From Paramecium octaurelia (lineage: Eukaryota > Ciliophora > Oligohymenophorea > Peniculida > Parameciidae): 64,000 nucleotides of DNA. A program made the position numbers and the translations under genes. The stretch is taken from NCBI GenBank assembly GCA_905182995.1, contig CAJJDP010000101.1, positions 3,099 through 67,098 on the forward strand. Reading direction: 5' to 3'. The notes beneath the pieces were generated by a model, which was not told the origin of the DNA, ran no database searches, and saw only the letters and a program-made list of their open reading frames with translations. Positions 1-11,100 of the stretch are shown here, one piece after another. Numbering within the stretch: position 1 is the stretch's first letter; each line of letters starts with the position of its first letter.

Positions 1-28
1 CCCCAACCCCAACCCCAACCCCAAACCC
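1..28. repeat. Telomeric repeat, left chromosome end
   Basis: The sequence opens with three CCCCAA units and a CCCCAAA variant before unique sequence begins. A C-rich strand at the 5' end is the orientation expected for a left telomere. Mixed C4A2/C3A3-type repeats are known from Paramecium macronuclear chromosomes. Only about 28 bases are present, so the assembly has captured just the junction with subtelomeric DNA. Confidence 0.93.
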
Positions 29-563
29 TTAGGGATTGCTCTAACAAGCCTCATTCAAGAGTCATGTGAGGATAAACCTTCTAGATTTAAGACCTATCCA
101 AACTACAACAAGATATGGACTGGGAAATATGAGGAACTGATTCTGACATATCATAATTATTATTTATATATTTATTTTTATTGGTTCTGATAGACAAAGT
201 CTATAAATCCCTTTGCGATTCAGTTAACAGAATCAACTACATCTTTGGTTGAACCTTTTGATTAATTTTTGTTAAATTGGAGCATCTAAGAAGAGTTCAT
301 AATTTAAATTTGAATCTTTATCAAATTATATCTTTTTTAAACAGAAGCTTAAAACTATAACTTCACTTAGAAATTGAGTTTTCTATTAATTGCTGTGGAT
401 ACCCAATAACTTTCAAAGGTTTGGTTTGTTATCACTAAACTGTGTAAGATAGAACCTTAACCATATGCTACCTTTTGTTTATTCTAAAGAGCCATTATCA
501 AAGGAAAATTTATGGCTTAAGGTTTCATTTACTAAAGGCTTATGAGCAGCTATTTAAAATTGA
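29..563. other. Subtelomeric spacer, no gene resolved
   Basis: AT-rich sequence between the telomere and the first usable reading frame. Short TGA-free stretches occur on the + strand from about 480, but I could not link them to a start codon or an intron pattern. A 5' exon of the next feature may lie here. Confidence 0.5.
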
Positions 564-1282
564 TTCCATTTTAAGAATAGTTCTCTAGGAGATAAAGAAG
601 ATAGTAGAATAGAAGAATATAAGGTGGATGAATTGGGATAAAATAATTTATCAACTATTTAAAAAAATAATTTTAGATTTACAAACAAGCCATATTGGAT
701 AGATGCCAGTTATTGGATCTTATTCATTAATAAGAATCATAAGTTTTCTGAATCAGTAATTAAAGAAAGATGACTTTATTTGAGCTGTATAATCTTTAAT
801 TGAGTAATGAGAGGTTGAATAGAAATATTCATTTAATAAAGATATTGATTCATTATGAATTTAATTGGATTAGCCAATAAAGAGCAGAACTAAAAGGAAT
901 TGAATATAGAATAATGCGAACTTACTATATTTAGAATATGAAAAGAGAAATGAAGACGTGAAATATTACTAGAAAACTCATGCTCTAAAGAATCAGAAGT
1001 GAAAGGCTTGTTAAAAATCAATAGAGAACCATTAATTTGAAAGCTAATCACATATTGAATTATGATACAAATAAATAAGATTATGGAACTTTTAAACCTT
1101 ATTGTGAACTAAAATCATAAAGAAGGTATTAGTGGAGCAAAAATATATACACTTATGATTCTTTGAGAAACTATTATAGACGCATGCTTTCTTATTTTAG
1201 GACTCAATAGCATTGTTTAATGGGCAATGAAGTTCGAATCTTCATCAAGAGATTAGAATCCTCAACATATGACAGAAAATGA
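564..1282 (+). CDS. Possible subtelomeric protein gene, 5' end unresolved
   Basis: With the ciliate code, a frame opens after a TGA at 561 and reaches TGA at 1280-1282 if two introns are removed, 756-784 (29 nt) and 958-990 (33 nt). This leaves 219 codons. The translation is lysine-, tyrosine- and asparagine-rich, with segments such as NKPYWIDASYW and LESSTYDRK that look like real protein rather than AT-rich noise. No ATG was found at the 5' end, so exons are missing or the gene is decayed. I do not recognise the family. Subtelomeric regions often carry degenerate gene copies. Confidence 0.33.
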
Positions 1283-2104
1283 TAACGTAAATGGAATACT
1301 TACATAAAGATATGGAAAAGGGGAAGAAGAGTTAGTATTATCTAGATAATTGAAGATGAGAATTGGAATTATTCGATGCACCTCAAGAAGAATATGAATT
1401 TTATCTGATGAAGAGTTCTGAGATCAAGAAAATATGTCTCACCTAAATAATTTTGCTCAGCCTTGATTCAAAATATACTCATAGAATATGTTTTAGATGG
1501 GATAATTTATTCCCCTTAGTACTTCATCTCTCTTGCAAAGAACTCCATTCAACTTTCTCTTGCTTGATGGATTTATACCAAGATATACAGCAAATTAGTA
1601 ATCCTTGTCCTTCTTTTAATTCATTGACTCAATTAAATTAAAATGAGCTAATTGTAATTGAAATTGGCAGCTACTTTAGAAATAAAGAAAACTCAAAAAA
1701 TTTTCTAATCAGAGTTAAATGAACTCTTCCGTAAATTTTGTATAAAAGGGGAATAATTAATGTAGTTAAAAGGTAAATCTTTATTGCAGTCATTTTAGAA
1801 AAATTACATTTTTCTGTTGACTTTGAAGATCGAATCGCCGGTTGAAGCCAAAAATTAAGGCCCTTCAGGAATTATCAGTAGAGAGAATTACATAGGGTAA
1901 ATATAACCCAATAATTAAATATCTTCTTTTTTTTCTTAGTACTTATTTTAAATCCTAAAATTAAAATGTCAATAAAATCAAAGTGTAAACAAATTCTAAA
2001 ACAATCGCTTCAGAATTTATTTTCACAAAAAAAAATACTTTTAAAATTATTTTTCAAAAAATCATATCTAAATATACATATATCACATTGAAATCTCATA
2101 AACT
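1283..2104. other. Subtelomeric stretch with unresolved reading frames
   Basis: Several TGA-free + strand stretches lie at 1283-1735, including one that encodes a leucine-, cysteine- and serine-rich segment around 1450-1640. They may be further exons or remnants of the preceding model, but I found no consistent frame. From about 1740 to 2104 the sequence is AT-rich spacer downstream of the minus-strand gene that ends at 2105. Confidence 0.4.
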
Positions 2105-3288
2105 TCACATTATTGGATATTTGGAGTATTTCCTCCAAATAAATGGGTACTTTACTTATTTCATAAATATTCCATTAATAATATTAACCTAATCCTTCTG
2201 TGAAATCATTTTAAGTATATATATCCTAGTTTCCTACATAAATTAAATGAGAGCTTGAATAAAGATAATTGCATTAGTCTTATTTGACTATTTTAATGGA
2301 TTTTTTTCGTTTTGTGTGTAGGAATATATGAATGATTATATATAGTTATCATGCTACCAAGAGTTAGAGCTTCCATTAAATTGACAATTGAAATATGCTC
2401 CACAAATATTATACTAGTATTCTTAGATTTTAAAATAATCAAATATACTTTTTTCCATTAACTTATGCTGATAAACTTAATCCATCCTGAGAACTTTGAT
2501 ATATTCTTTATTCTGATTTTAGATCTTATTTAACTCTGTATTAGATAGCATCGAATAAATAGCAAAAATAACCTTAAGATAAGATTTTAGAATATTATTC
2601 TTCTTTGAATTCTATGTTGCAAATATTGAAAGAATGATAGATATAATGATTTCTAAATTTTTTTTCGTAATTTTCTTTATTTCTAGGTCTAATTCACCTA
2701 AGATCATTTAATTTTTTACTATTATTAATTTTTAAATTACTGCAAAAAGTAACCTTATATTTATCAGTAATTTTGCTTAATGATGTGTTCATTTCGCTTG
2801 CTTCATCATTTTGTAATTCTTCAAAAACTGGTTTTACTTCTTTTTCAATCTTATGGAAAACTTCTTAATTGCAATTATTATTGGGAAAATCAAGCTTGCT
2901 TAGTTCATATCCTAACCTTATTGATATTAATTGTGCCTTAGAAATAGACTAGGAGGCTTCTTTACAGTGTTAAATCAAATTTTATGTTTTCAACTTCTGC
3001 TCCTCAAATATTTTGTCAATCTTTTGCTAAAAGTTTCTTAGATTGGTCTCCCACTATTAATATTACTCCATAATCTATTTTTCTCTTAGTAAGTCAAGAT
3101 TAGAATAAAATTATTAATATTGGTCCTTAATTTTAGCTTGAAAAATAGTTTCAATGGATTTTCAACGACCTTGAAATTAGAATTGTAATTTAACATTATG
3201 AAGAACTAATATTTGATTTTCCTTTAATTTTGATTCGAGTATTCATAACAATAATGCAACCAAATTTAATACACCAAGATGAATCCAT
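2105..3288 (-). CDS. Hypothetical coiled-coil protein, 366 aa
   Basis: The minus-strand gene starts at ATG 3286-3288 and ends at TGA 2105-2107. Removing introns of 28, 33 and 22 nt gives exactly 367 codons. The first half (about residues 30-170) is rich in Q, E, K and L in a coiled-coil pattern, with segments such as LLREKQIMEQ and KIDKIFEEQ. The second half is more globular, with a short cysteine-containing stretch (NICGAYFNCQF). The 33-nt intron is a multiple of three and carries an in-frame TGA. I do not recognise a family. The model rests on frame continuity, so the exact start is less certain than the body. Confidence 0.6.
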
Positions 3289-4218
3289 TAAACCACATAT
3301 CTTGTGTGAATTTTACAATACACTTTATCTTCCATATATAAATAATGATTCTCAATATTTCTATTAATTTGAGGAATTTAAATTATGGAAAATCCTATAG
3401 AAGAATTTTGAATAAATTCATATAATAAAATTCATTGTTTTTGAACTTTCAAGTGCTTAGAACAGGGCTTTTGAATGAAAATGCTTCTTTTAATTAATTC
3501 TTTTTTAATTTCATTTAATATATTTCATCCTGTATTAAAAAATTAAACTTTAATTATAATAATAGGGAAATTATATATTATCAATCGTATATAAAAATCA
3601 TAGATGAATATAATACAGTTAATTTCCAATAATTATTTCCCTTTATCAGACATATTATTATAAGTGATCTTACTGTTTTGGTATCGCTTTCAAGTGCAAG
3701 ATATTGTTGCTATCCATTTTAGGTTATAATGAAGAAATTGATAGGTTGTAAATGGAAAAGAATAATATTTTACATAAAATTTGAGATTTAATATAGACTA
3801 ATGGTGAACAGCAATATTATTTTAACAAATTTTTAACTTAATATTATGAATATTCACTTGTTAATAATTGGCAAATTAGCGTGTTAATCTGAAGAATAAA
3901 TTATTCAATTAAAAATAACGAATTATATTAATCAATTGTTCATATATGACTTATAACCAATTAAATGCACATTCTTGCTTGAATAATCTAACATCGTAAA
4001 AACTATGGAAAGCAGTTTCTATTATTGGTTTAGTTCAAATTAATCTTATTATTATTTTCAGACATATAATTCAATTAATTGCAAAAGGTTAAATTAGTAT
4101 TGAAAATTTGACTTTGATTTTTTTACCTTGATTAACATACTAGAACTTATAAAGATAATTTTTTAGTTTTGATTTACGTAATAATATTTAATTAAAATTA
4201 ATAATAAAATCTGATGAT
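3289..4218. other. Intergenic AT-rich region, includes start of duplicated flank
   Basis: This spacer lies between the start of the 2105-3288 gene and the 3' end of the Myb gene copy. From 3589 onward it belongs to the first copy of the assembly duplicate. A TGA-free + strand frame begins with the ATG near 3729, but its translation is dominated by N, I, F and Y and shows no domain, so I do not call it a gene. Confidence 0.5.
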
Positions 4219-4965
4219 TCACAATAAATTCACATGGCTCGTACTCAAATATTCAAAATCCCTATTAGAATACAATGATTAATCAAAATTAGAGTAATTT
4301 TCTTCATTTACGTATCTTGAAATGTCTTGATCCTTTGTTTGCATATCATTCTGATATTCAATTATTTTTCCCTTCTCATAAGTTCCGTTAATTCTAAGAT
4401 GCTCCTCTCTTACTTGTTCTAAAAACTCCTTAGGCTGAGATTACGTCTATTTTGAATAATATGGGTTCTAAATTTGTAGGTACTAACTTCTAATGTTATT
4501 ATAGAATCTATTCTTTATTTAGTTATCCTAAAATAAATTTAAATATTACCGATCTACCCACAAGAAATTTAGAAATTTATGACCACTTGGAACCATACTC
4601 TAAATACTTTTGGTATATTAGTTAGTCTTCTTCTTTAGTAAAACCATTTTATTTTAAATTTGGATCTAGTGAATTGACGAAGCGATTTCTGCATTATTTA
4701 CTATTTCTATTTTTGATTATCTATGCTATTTTTGACCACTTCTTTCCGTATTATTAAATGAGCTATAATAACAATTAATCCTCCTTAGAATTCCAAAATT
4801 AATTAGTTCTACTCTAATATCAAATTTAAATATAATACCCTCTGCCCTTAAAGTCTCTTCCATCTTTGTGCACATTAGTTAGGATTTCTATTGGGTACAT
4901 ACTCAGCTATTGCTATCCAATTCATTCCACACATTTTGATTCCTTTTTTGAGTAAGTTATCTTCT
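3589..4965. repeat. First copy of duplicated contig end (1377 bp)
   Basis: This segment recurs at 4967-6371, separated by a single N at 4966. The copies read the same except for one 28-bp insertion, present only in the second copy. A near-perfect direct repeat that abuts an N is the signature of two contig ends that overlap but were not merged, not of a biological tandem duplication. Confidence 0.9.
4219..4965 (-). other. Truncated duplicate of Myb gene (assembly copy)
   Basis: This minus-strand stretch repeats the body of the Myb gene annotated at 5625-6445, with the same stop codon at 4219-4221. It breaks off at the N at 4966 and lacks the start of the gene. It should be treated as the same gene seen twice, not as a paralogue. 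Confidence 0.85.
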
Positions 4966-4966
4966 N
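4966..4966. other. Assembly gap (single N)
   Basis: A lone N joins the two copies of the 1.4-kb duplicate. The true distance across the gap is probably zero or negative, because the flanks overlap. Confidence 0.95.
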
Positions 4967-6371
4967 ATATAAAAATCATAGATGAATATAATACAGTTAA
5001 TTTCCAATAATTATTTCCCTTTATCAGACATATTATTATAAGTGATCTTACTGTTTTGGTATGGTCTGGTTTGAAACATTCTCATAATATCGCTTTCAAG
5101 TGCAAGATATTGTTGCTATCCATTTTAGGTTATAATGAAGAAATTGATAGGTTGTAAATGGAAAAGAATAATATTTTACATAAAATTTGAGATTTAATAT
5201 AGACTAATGGTGAACAGCAATATTATTTTAACAAATTTTTAACTTAATATTATGAATATTCACTTGTTAATAATTGGCAAATTAGCGTGTTAATCTGAAG
5301 AATAAATTATTCAATTAAAAATAACGAATTATATTAATCAATTGTTCATATATGACTTATAACCAATTAAATGCACATTCTTGCTTGAATAATCTAACAT
5401 CGTAAAAACTATGGAAAGCAGTTTCTATTATTGGTTTAGTTCAAATTAATCTTATTATTATTTTCAGACATATAATTCAATTAATTGCAAAAGGTTAAAT
5501 TAGTATTGAAAATTTGACTTTGATTTTTTTACCTTGATTAACATACTAGAACTTATAAAGATAATTTTTTAGTTTTGATTTACGTAATAATATTTAATTA
5601 AAATTAATAATAAAATCTGATGATTCACAATAAATTCACATGGCTCGTACTCAAATATTCAAAATCCCTATTAGAATACAATGATTAATCAAAATTAGAG
5701 TAATTTTCTTCATTTACGTATCTTGAAATGTCTTGATCCTTTGTTTGCATATCATTCTGATATTCAATTATTTTTCCCTTCTCATAAGTTCCGTTAATTC
5801 TAAGATGCTCCTCTCTTACTTGTTCTAAAAACTCCTTAGGCTGAGATTACGTCTATTTTGAATAATATGGGTTCTAAATTTGTAGGTACTAACTTCTAAT
5901 GTTATTATAGAATCTATTCTTTATTTAGTTATCCTAAAATAAATTTAAATATTACCGATCTACCCACAAGAAATTTAGAAATTTATGACCACTTGGAACC
6001 ATACTCTAAATACTTTTGGTATATTAGTTAGTCTTCTTCTTTAGTAAAACCATTTTATTTTAAATTTGGATCTAGTGAATTGACGAAGCGATTTCTGCAT
6101 TATTTACTATTTCTATTTTTGATTATCTATGCTATTTTTGACCACTTCTTTCCGTATTATTAAATGAGCTATAATAACAATTAATCCTCCTTAGAATTCC
6201 AAAATTAATTAGTTCTACTCTAATATCAAATTTAAATATAATACCCTCTGCCCTTAAAGTCTCTTCCATCTTTGTGCACATTAGTTAGGATTTCTATTGG
6301 GTACATACTCAGCTATTGCTATCCAATTCATTCCACACATTTTGATTCCTTTTTTGAGTAAGTTATCTTCT
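4967..6371. repeat. Second copy of duplicated contig end (1405 bp)
   Basis: Same sequence as 3589-4965 plus a 28-bp insertion at 5060-5087. This copy runs on into the 5' end of the Myb gene, so it is the one to use for annotation. The stretch 4967-5624 is intergenic, downstream of the Myb stop codon, and shows no recognisable gene. Confidence 0.9.
5060..5087. mobile_element. Putative retained IES, 28 bp, TA-bounded
   Basis: The insertion starts with TA at 5060-5061 and is followed by TA at 5088-5089. The matching empty site in the other copy, 3682-3683, keeps a single TA. The ends read TATGGTCT on the left and TATTATGA inward from the right. Both fit parts of the Paramecium IES end consensus TAYAGYNR, the left end better. 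A length of 26-28 bp is the most common IES size class in Paramecium. It is not an intron, because it does not end in AG. The inference is incomplete or alternative excision during macronuclear development. Confidence 0.72.
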
Positions 6372-6445
6372 CTAGTACTCCAAGCTGTTTTGATAATTTT
6401 TAACTTTATGCAAGATTCATCTTAGTATTCAACACCGTTTCTCAT
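5625..6445 (-). CDS. Myb-type DNA-binding protein, three Myb repeats
   Basis: The gene is minus-strand, 257 aa, with introns of 25 and 22 nt (774 coding bases). It carries three consecutive SANT/Myb repeats. R1 has W..REDNLLKKG, then NW..IAEYVP and QCAQRWKRL. R2 has FWNSKEDQLL, then KKWSKIA and QCRNRFVN. R3 has GFTKEEDQLI, then SKWSQIS and NQIKNRFYN. The spaced tryptophans and the NRF/QRW recognition helices are diagnostic. This is the c-Myb/CDC5 style of R1R2R3 factor, acting in the nucleus as a sequence-specific DNA-binding protein. A short basic and glutamine-rich tail of about 90 residues follows R3. The start at 6443-6445 follows an in-frame TGA further upstream. The 3' part is also present in the duplicated copy at 4219-4965. 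Confidence 0.9.
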
Positions 6446-8153
6446 CTTTGGGTAGAAAAAATAATCTTAATTATTGGGATTTGTATAAATTTAAACTAGC
6501 GTTTATCATCAAAACCAATCTTGTGATATATGAACTTAATGTTTTAATTAATAAGATACAATTATAATTAATAGGTATAATATCTCACATAAATATAATT
6601 ATTAAAAATGCAAATATCTAAATATGCTCATAACCTGCAAGTTATGTTACCTTATTAAAAATTTTAAATCTAACTTTCAAAGGGTTTATTCAATTTTTGT
6701 CGACACTTTAACTCAAAAAATTTGTACTTCTGGAAATTTAGTAATTATGAAGTAATTTATACTACTCGTTATTCATGTATAGAGTTGATTTCCGAGTTTA
6801 TGTTATTTTCAAAATTCTTTGCTCATTCTTACAGTTTTAAGTCTAGCGGTATTTAAGATGTCTAATAAGGTTGATAACACCTTAATTTCCAGAAGGCAAT
6901 TTAATTAAAAAAAAACTAATTATGGTTTCTTTCAACTACACCAAATAAAATAAGCATTAATATACTTGCATTTTCATTAATTAAGTTTAATTTCAAAAGG
7001 GTCCTTGATTGATTGGTTTTAATGAGAATTAAGTCAGATTCTACATATAGAAAAAAATTTAATAAAAAAACTTTTCAAACGTTACCACATTTGATTAATA
7101 CGAAAAATAATTTTACGCCTAATTGATACTAATTATAGGTTAAAACTTATCTGATTTCTATTCGGATTCTATAAGATAATTGAATTCTTTTAATATCTCC
7201 ACAATTTAACAAATTACATTAATTACAAGAAAACTCCATTTCTAATCAACAATGAATTTTAGTTTTATGTGTAAAATATATATAAATTTTGATTCTTAAA
7301 ATAATTTATGCTCAGCATAAATATATCAAGTATATCTAGGTTTAAAGCTGCTTTCGCAATTTGGAAACCCAACAACAGTTTATGAGTTTACTTAATAATT
7401 TTGTATAATTAATATTAATGAATATTTTTAATATATAATAATGTGTGATATATAAATTTAAATTTAAATTGTTCCTTCATTATATTATTTTTGCTATTGC
7501 TCTCTCATCTTATTCAGCTTTTAGCAAATTTCGTTCTGATTAATCATATACACAAAATACCTAAGTGTCTTAAACCAACCTCTAAATTACACTTTTCTTT
7601 TTGTAATCTGTTGTTATTTTGATTTCATATAATTTACTAATGGTTTGATATTTTTTATCGAGTACTTCTCCGATCTGATATTGATTTGTATATGAATTTG
7701 AAGATTGCAAATTATTAAAGCTAAAATAATATATATTTAATTTATAAAAAAAAGCATAGAATTCAATTCCAATTATTGCATAGGATGTGATATAAATCTC
7801 ATAAATAGAGCTTTTTGCTTTTACTTAAACTCATTTATAACCTATGATATTCATATAAATTTAAAGGCTATTCTTGAAACTAATTAATGATTGTATGTGA
7901 GGTCTTTTTAGCACCTTCATAAAATTGAGCCCTCTTTTTCAATAACCATAATAAGTAATCTTCGATTTATATGTTACTCTGCTGTTTTTAATTTCCTTTA
8001 TTCTTTTTAACAAAGATTCTTATATAAAAGATAGTAGAATTCATCGAAATTCGATGAAATCCCTTCTGAGCATTCAGATTTATACAATATTACAATAGAA
8101 AATAAAATTAGATGTGTTTCTATATTAATAATAATCATATTAAAATTATTAAT
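6446..8153. other. Long AT-rich region, possible missing 3' exons of the myosin
   Basis: This spacer lies between two minus-strand genes. Most of it (6446-7700) looks non-coding. On the minus strand, about 7760-8150 holds TGA-free stretches with protein-like composition, for example IVILYKSECSEG and KKTSHTIINQFQ. These could be the F3 lobe of the upstream myosin's FERM domain after unrecognised introns, or a small separate gene. I could not join them by any intron of normal size. A short perfect inverted repeat lies near 8041-8060. Confidence 0.4.
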
Positions 8154-11100
8154 TCATTTTATAATGTTCTCAAGACTTGTATTAGCTGATAATTCAATTA
8201 TTTTCAAATATTAATGCCTAAATATATATTTCAATTTATACTTAGCTGCAACTGCATCTTTTAAATTGTATTTAGAACTAATCTAATTTCCTCCATATTA
8301 TATATAGATCTCTAATTCTTGCAATAGTGAAAGTTCATCCTCCTTTAAATTAAACCGATTTCTTTTCACATCAAAAGCCAATTGGTAATAATATAAATCT
8401 ATTAGATCTTAGTCATCTTCTTCAAATTGAATATACTATTTAATTCTTAGATAAATATCAAACCTTTTGTTAAGTTTATAGACGTTATTATTTATTTCCT
8501 CATGAAATTCTAATTTATTTAAAATATCAAAAAAGTTGGTAGATTCATCGACATATGAAGTATTGTAAATAACTTCAGTTTTAGATTAAGCAACCATTAA
8601 TCCAAAGTACATCCAATTATCCTACTAATTTATAAGACTACAAGCCTGCTTAATTACTTATTAAACACTGAAATGATGTTCCAATTCCACCCATATCGGA
8701 GTATCACTATGAATCATCAATTTAACTATTGGTTATTTGCATTCGAACATTAATTATAACTCATCTTTTGGAGGCAAATAAACTCTAGGACAAAGCTGAG
8801 TTTTTATTTCATCTTTAAACACTTTCACATCAGTGTTAATTGATAAATTTTTGATTATTTATTTAGTATATTTCTACATCTCTGGCTCTTTGAAAAGTTT
8901 ATTTTCAGATTTCTGTAGTTATTCAATTAAATACTAGATAAATGGTAATGGGTGTTAAAGAGGAATACAATGAGTGATTACTATGCATAATCTTAATAAA
9001 TAATAGAGATGTTCCTTTGTGTTTCCCTCAATTTATTTAAAGATCTATAAAAATATTTCTTCACGAATTTCTTAATTGTTTTCCAATTTGACTCCGTCAT
9101 TAAATTTTCTACTAGTTGTTTCAAGTTCTATTGATTTTTTTAAGGCATCGATATCAAGAGCAAGCGAGCGTTATAAACTTTTGGGAGCTGTTGGTAGTTC
9201 AATTTATGCTGTTGTACCTATTAAACTACATAATATCCTCTCCAAATGTTCTTTTGTAGTTAGACTCGATCTTTTCATATGAGCAAATTTTGTTATGCTT
9301 TTAAACACATTTAAAGCAACCCCTTCATTTGATATCTTAGTCAAAGGTTTCTTAATATTGTCAGTTTGACATTTCATAATTTTTTCAAGTTAATTCCCTT
9401 ATTAATGAAGTACTTATTAGCAATAATCTTTAAATTAATTACTTTGCAATATATAAAGTAATTCATTGTCAAAGTCCAAGTTTACATTTTTATCAGTAGT
9501 TGACCTAATATCTAATAACTTTTTATTTTGTTAAGCTTTTTCATAAATCACAAAATTTTATGGGTGAGGATTTTGAATTAAACTTTGAATCACAAACTTT
9601 CTATCGCACTTTTTATGCTTTCTCTTTTCTTCTTCTATTTATTATTTTAAGTATTATTCTTCTTCTTATTCTATTTGTTTCTAGATCAATTATTAATAAT
9701 TTATCAATTTTTCATACTCTTCAATAGTCAACACTTTTGGTGTTTATCCAAAGTAAATTTTAAACCCATTCTATTCAATTTGATTTAAATGTGTCTTTTT
9801 GTTCTACTTTTCTATTTCGTATTATTATTTATTTTCTAATAGTTCATATGCACAGTAATCTGAAACATCATCAATCTTCATTTAGGTATATTTAAATTTA
9901 GAATCATCACTTAGCAATGCATATGACTCCAAATCAGAATGCTAAGAGTCTGATTATAATTTTGATTTCATAATTCTTCTATGAATTTACTTTTATTCAT
10001 TGTCTAACAAACAATAAGCATTATTTTTGTATTCCTTTAATTGATCTTCATCTAAAAGGAGAAATGCTTCGTAATCAGAAAAATCAACTTTGCCAAAATC
10101 CTGTTTATCCTATTCATATCTATTTAATTTTTGTTATAACAGTTCCTATTTTTCTTTATAACTCTTAACTTGTTCCCATGAATACACAATCAATTCTTTT
10201 AAGTGCTAATCCATAACATTTTTATCCTTTAATAAAAAATAAGCTAATGAATAATTCTTATAGACAATATCTTTATTTTATAATAGTCGATATGCAACGC
10301 TGGCCTTTGGATGTAAATAATTCTCAAATATAATAGGGTTTAATATATTCTTCATTTTGATTTTCATCTATTCTTTATTTTTCCTTTTGTTTTTTTTCTC
10401 AATTGTTAAATTTTGGAATGCTATTGATTCAATATTGATCATTCCTTCATTATCATTTTATTCCAATAATAATTGTTTTCTAACTTTCCACTATTCATCA
10501 TTTAGTAGTCTGAATGCAGTTGAATCCAAGAGATCATGTCTTATCAAATTCAATTCATCTAATCTTTATTATGCTCTAAATCTTTATTTTTTTAATATCT
10601 CATATTATTCTGCATTTGCAAGTTCTTTTGAAATGTTGTGTAATCCCTCTCTTTTTCGATTAATGTATTCATTTACATTAGATATGGACAAATATGCTTC
10701 AATGTCAGAAATATCATTGAATAAAGAAAGTTTTTCTTTATATTTTAAATATTCTTCCTTATTTTCAAGTAATTTAAAAGACTCAGGATCAGAAATATCG
10801 ATATCATATCCAAATTTAACTTTAATAGATAATAATCTTAACGGAAGACTTTCTTATTTTTATTGCGTATATAATTTTTTTTGTTCCTATTCTAATAATA
10901 AAAAAGATTCAGGATCTGAAAGGTAATCATCTAATAAAAATTTTTTTTTCTACATTTATCTGGTTCTCTTATTTATTATAATTTCTATTCTTCTAGTCTT
11001 TTATTATTCATTTAATAAAGATTATGCCACATTTTTTTTATTTTCTAATTTTAATCTTTTGTATTCATTTTGCTATCCTGTGGTCAATTATTTATAGGCC

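Noticed and set aside
958-972. Possible 15-nt intron (GT..AG) in the subtelomeric frame
   Set aside because: Such tiny introns are known from Stentor, not Paramecium; a 33-nt intron from the same GT site fits as well.
1228-1244. tRNA T-arm-like hairpin (TGAAG stem, TTCGAAT loop)
   Set aside because: The stem and loop are perfect, but no A-box, anticodon arm or acceptor stem could be placed upstream or downstream, and the site lies inside the possible coding stretch.
4219-4965. Second Myb gene copy
   Set aside because: It is the same sequence repeated across an N, thus an assembly duplicate rather than a paralogue.
8041-8060. Perfect inverted repeat TTCATCG..CGATGAA
   Set aside because: Too short and isolated to assign as a terminator or site; such palindromes are expected by chance in AT-rich DNA.
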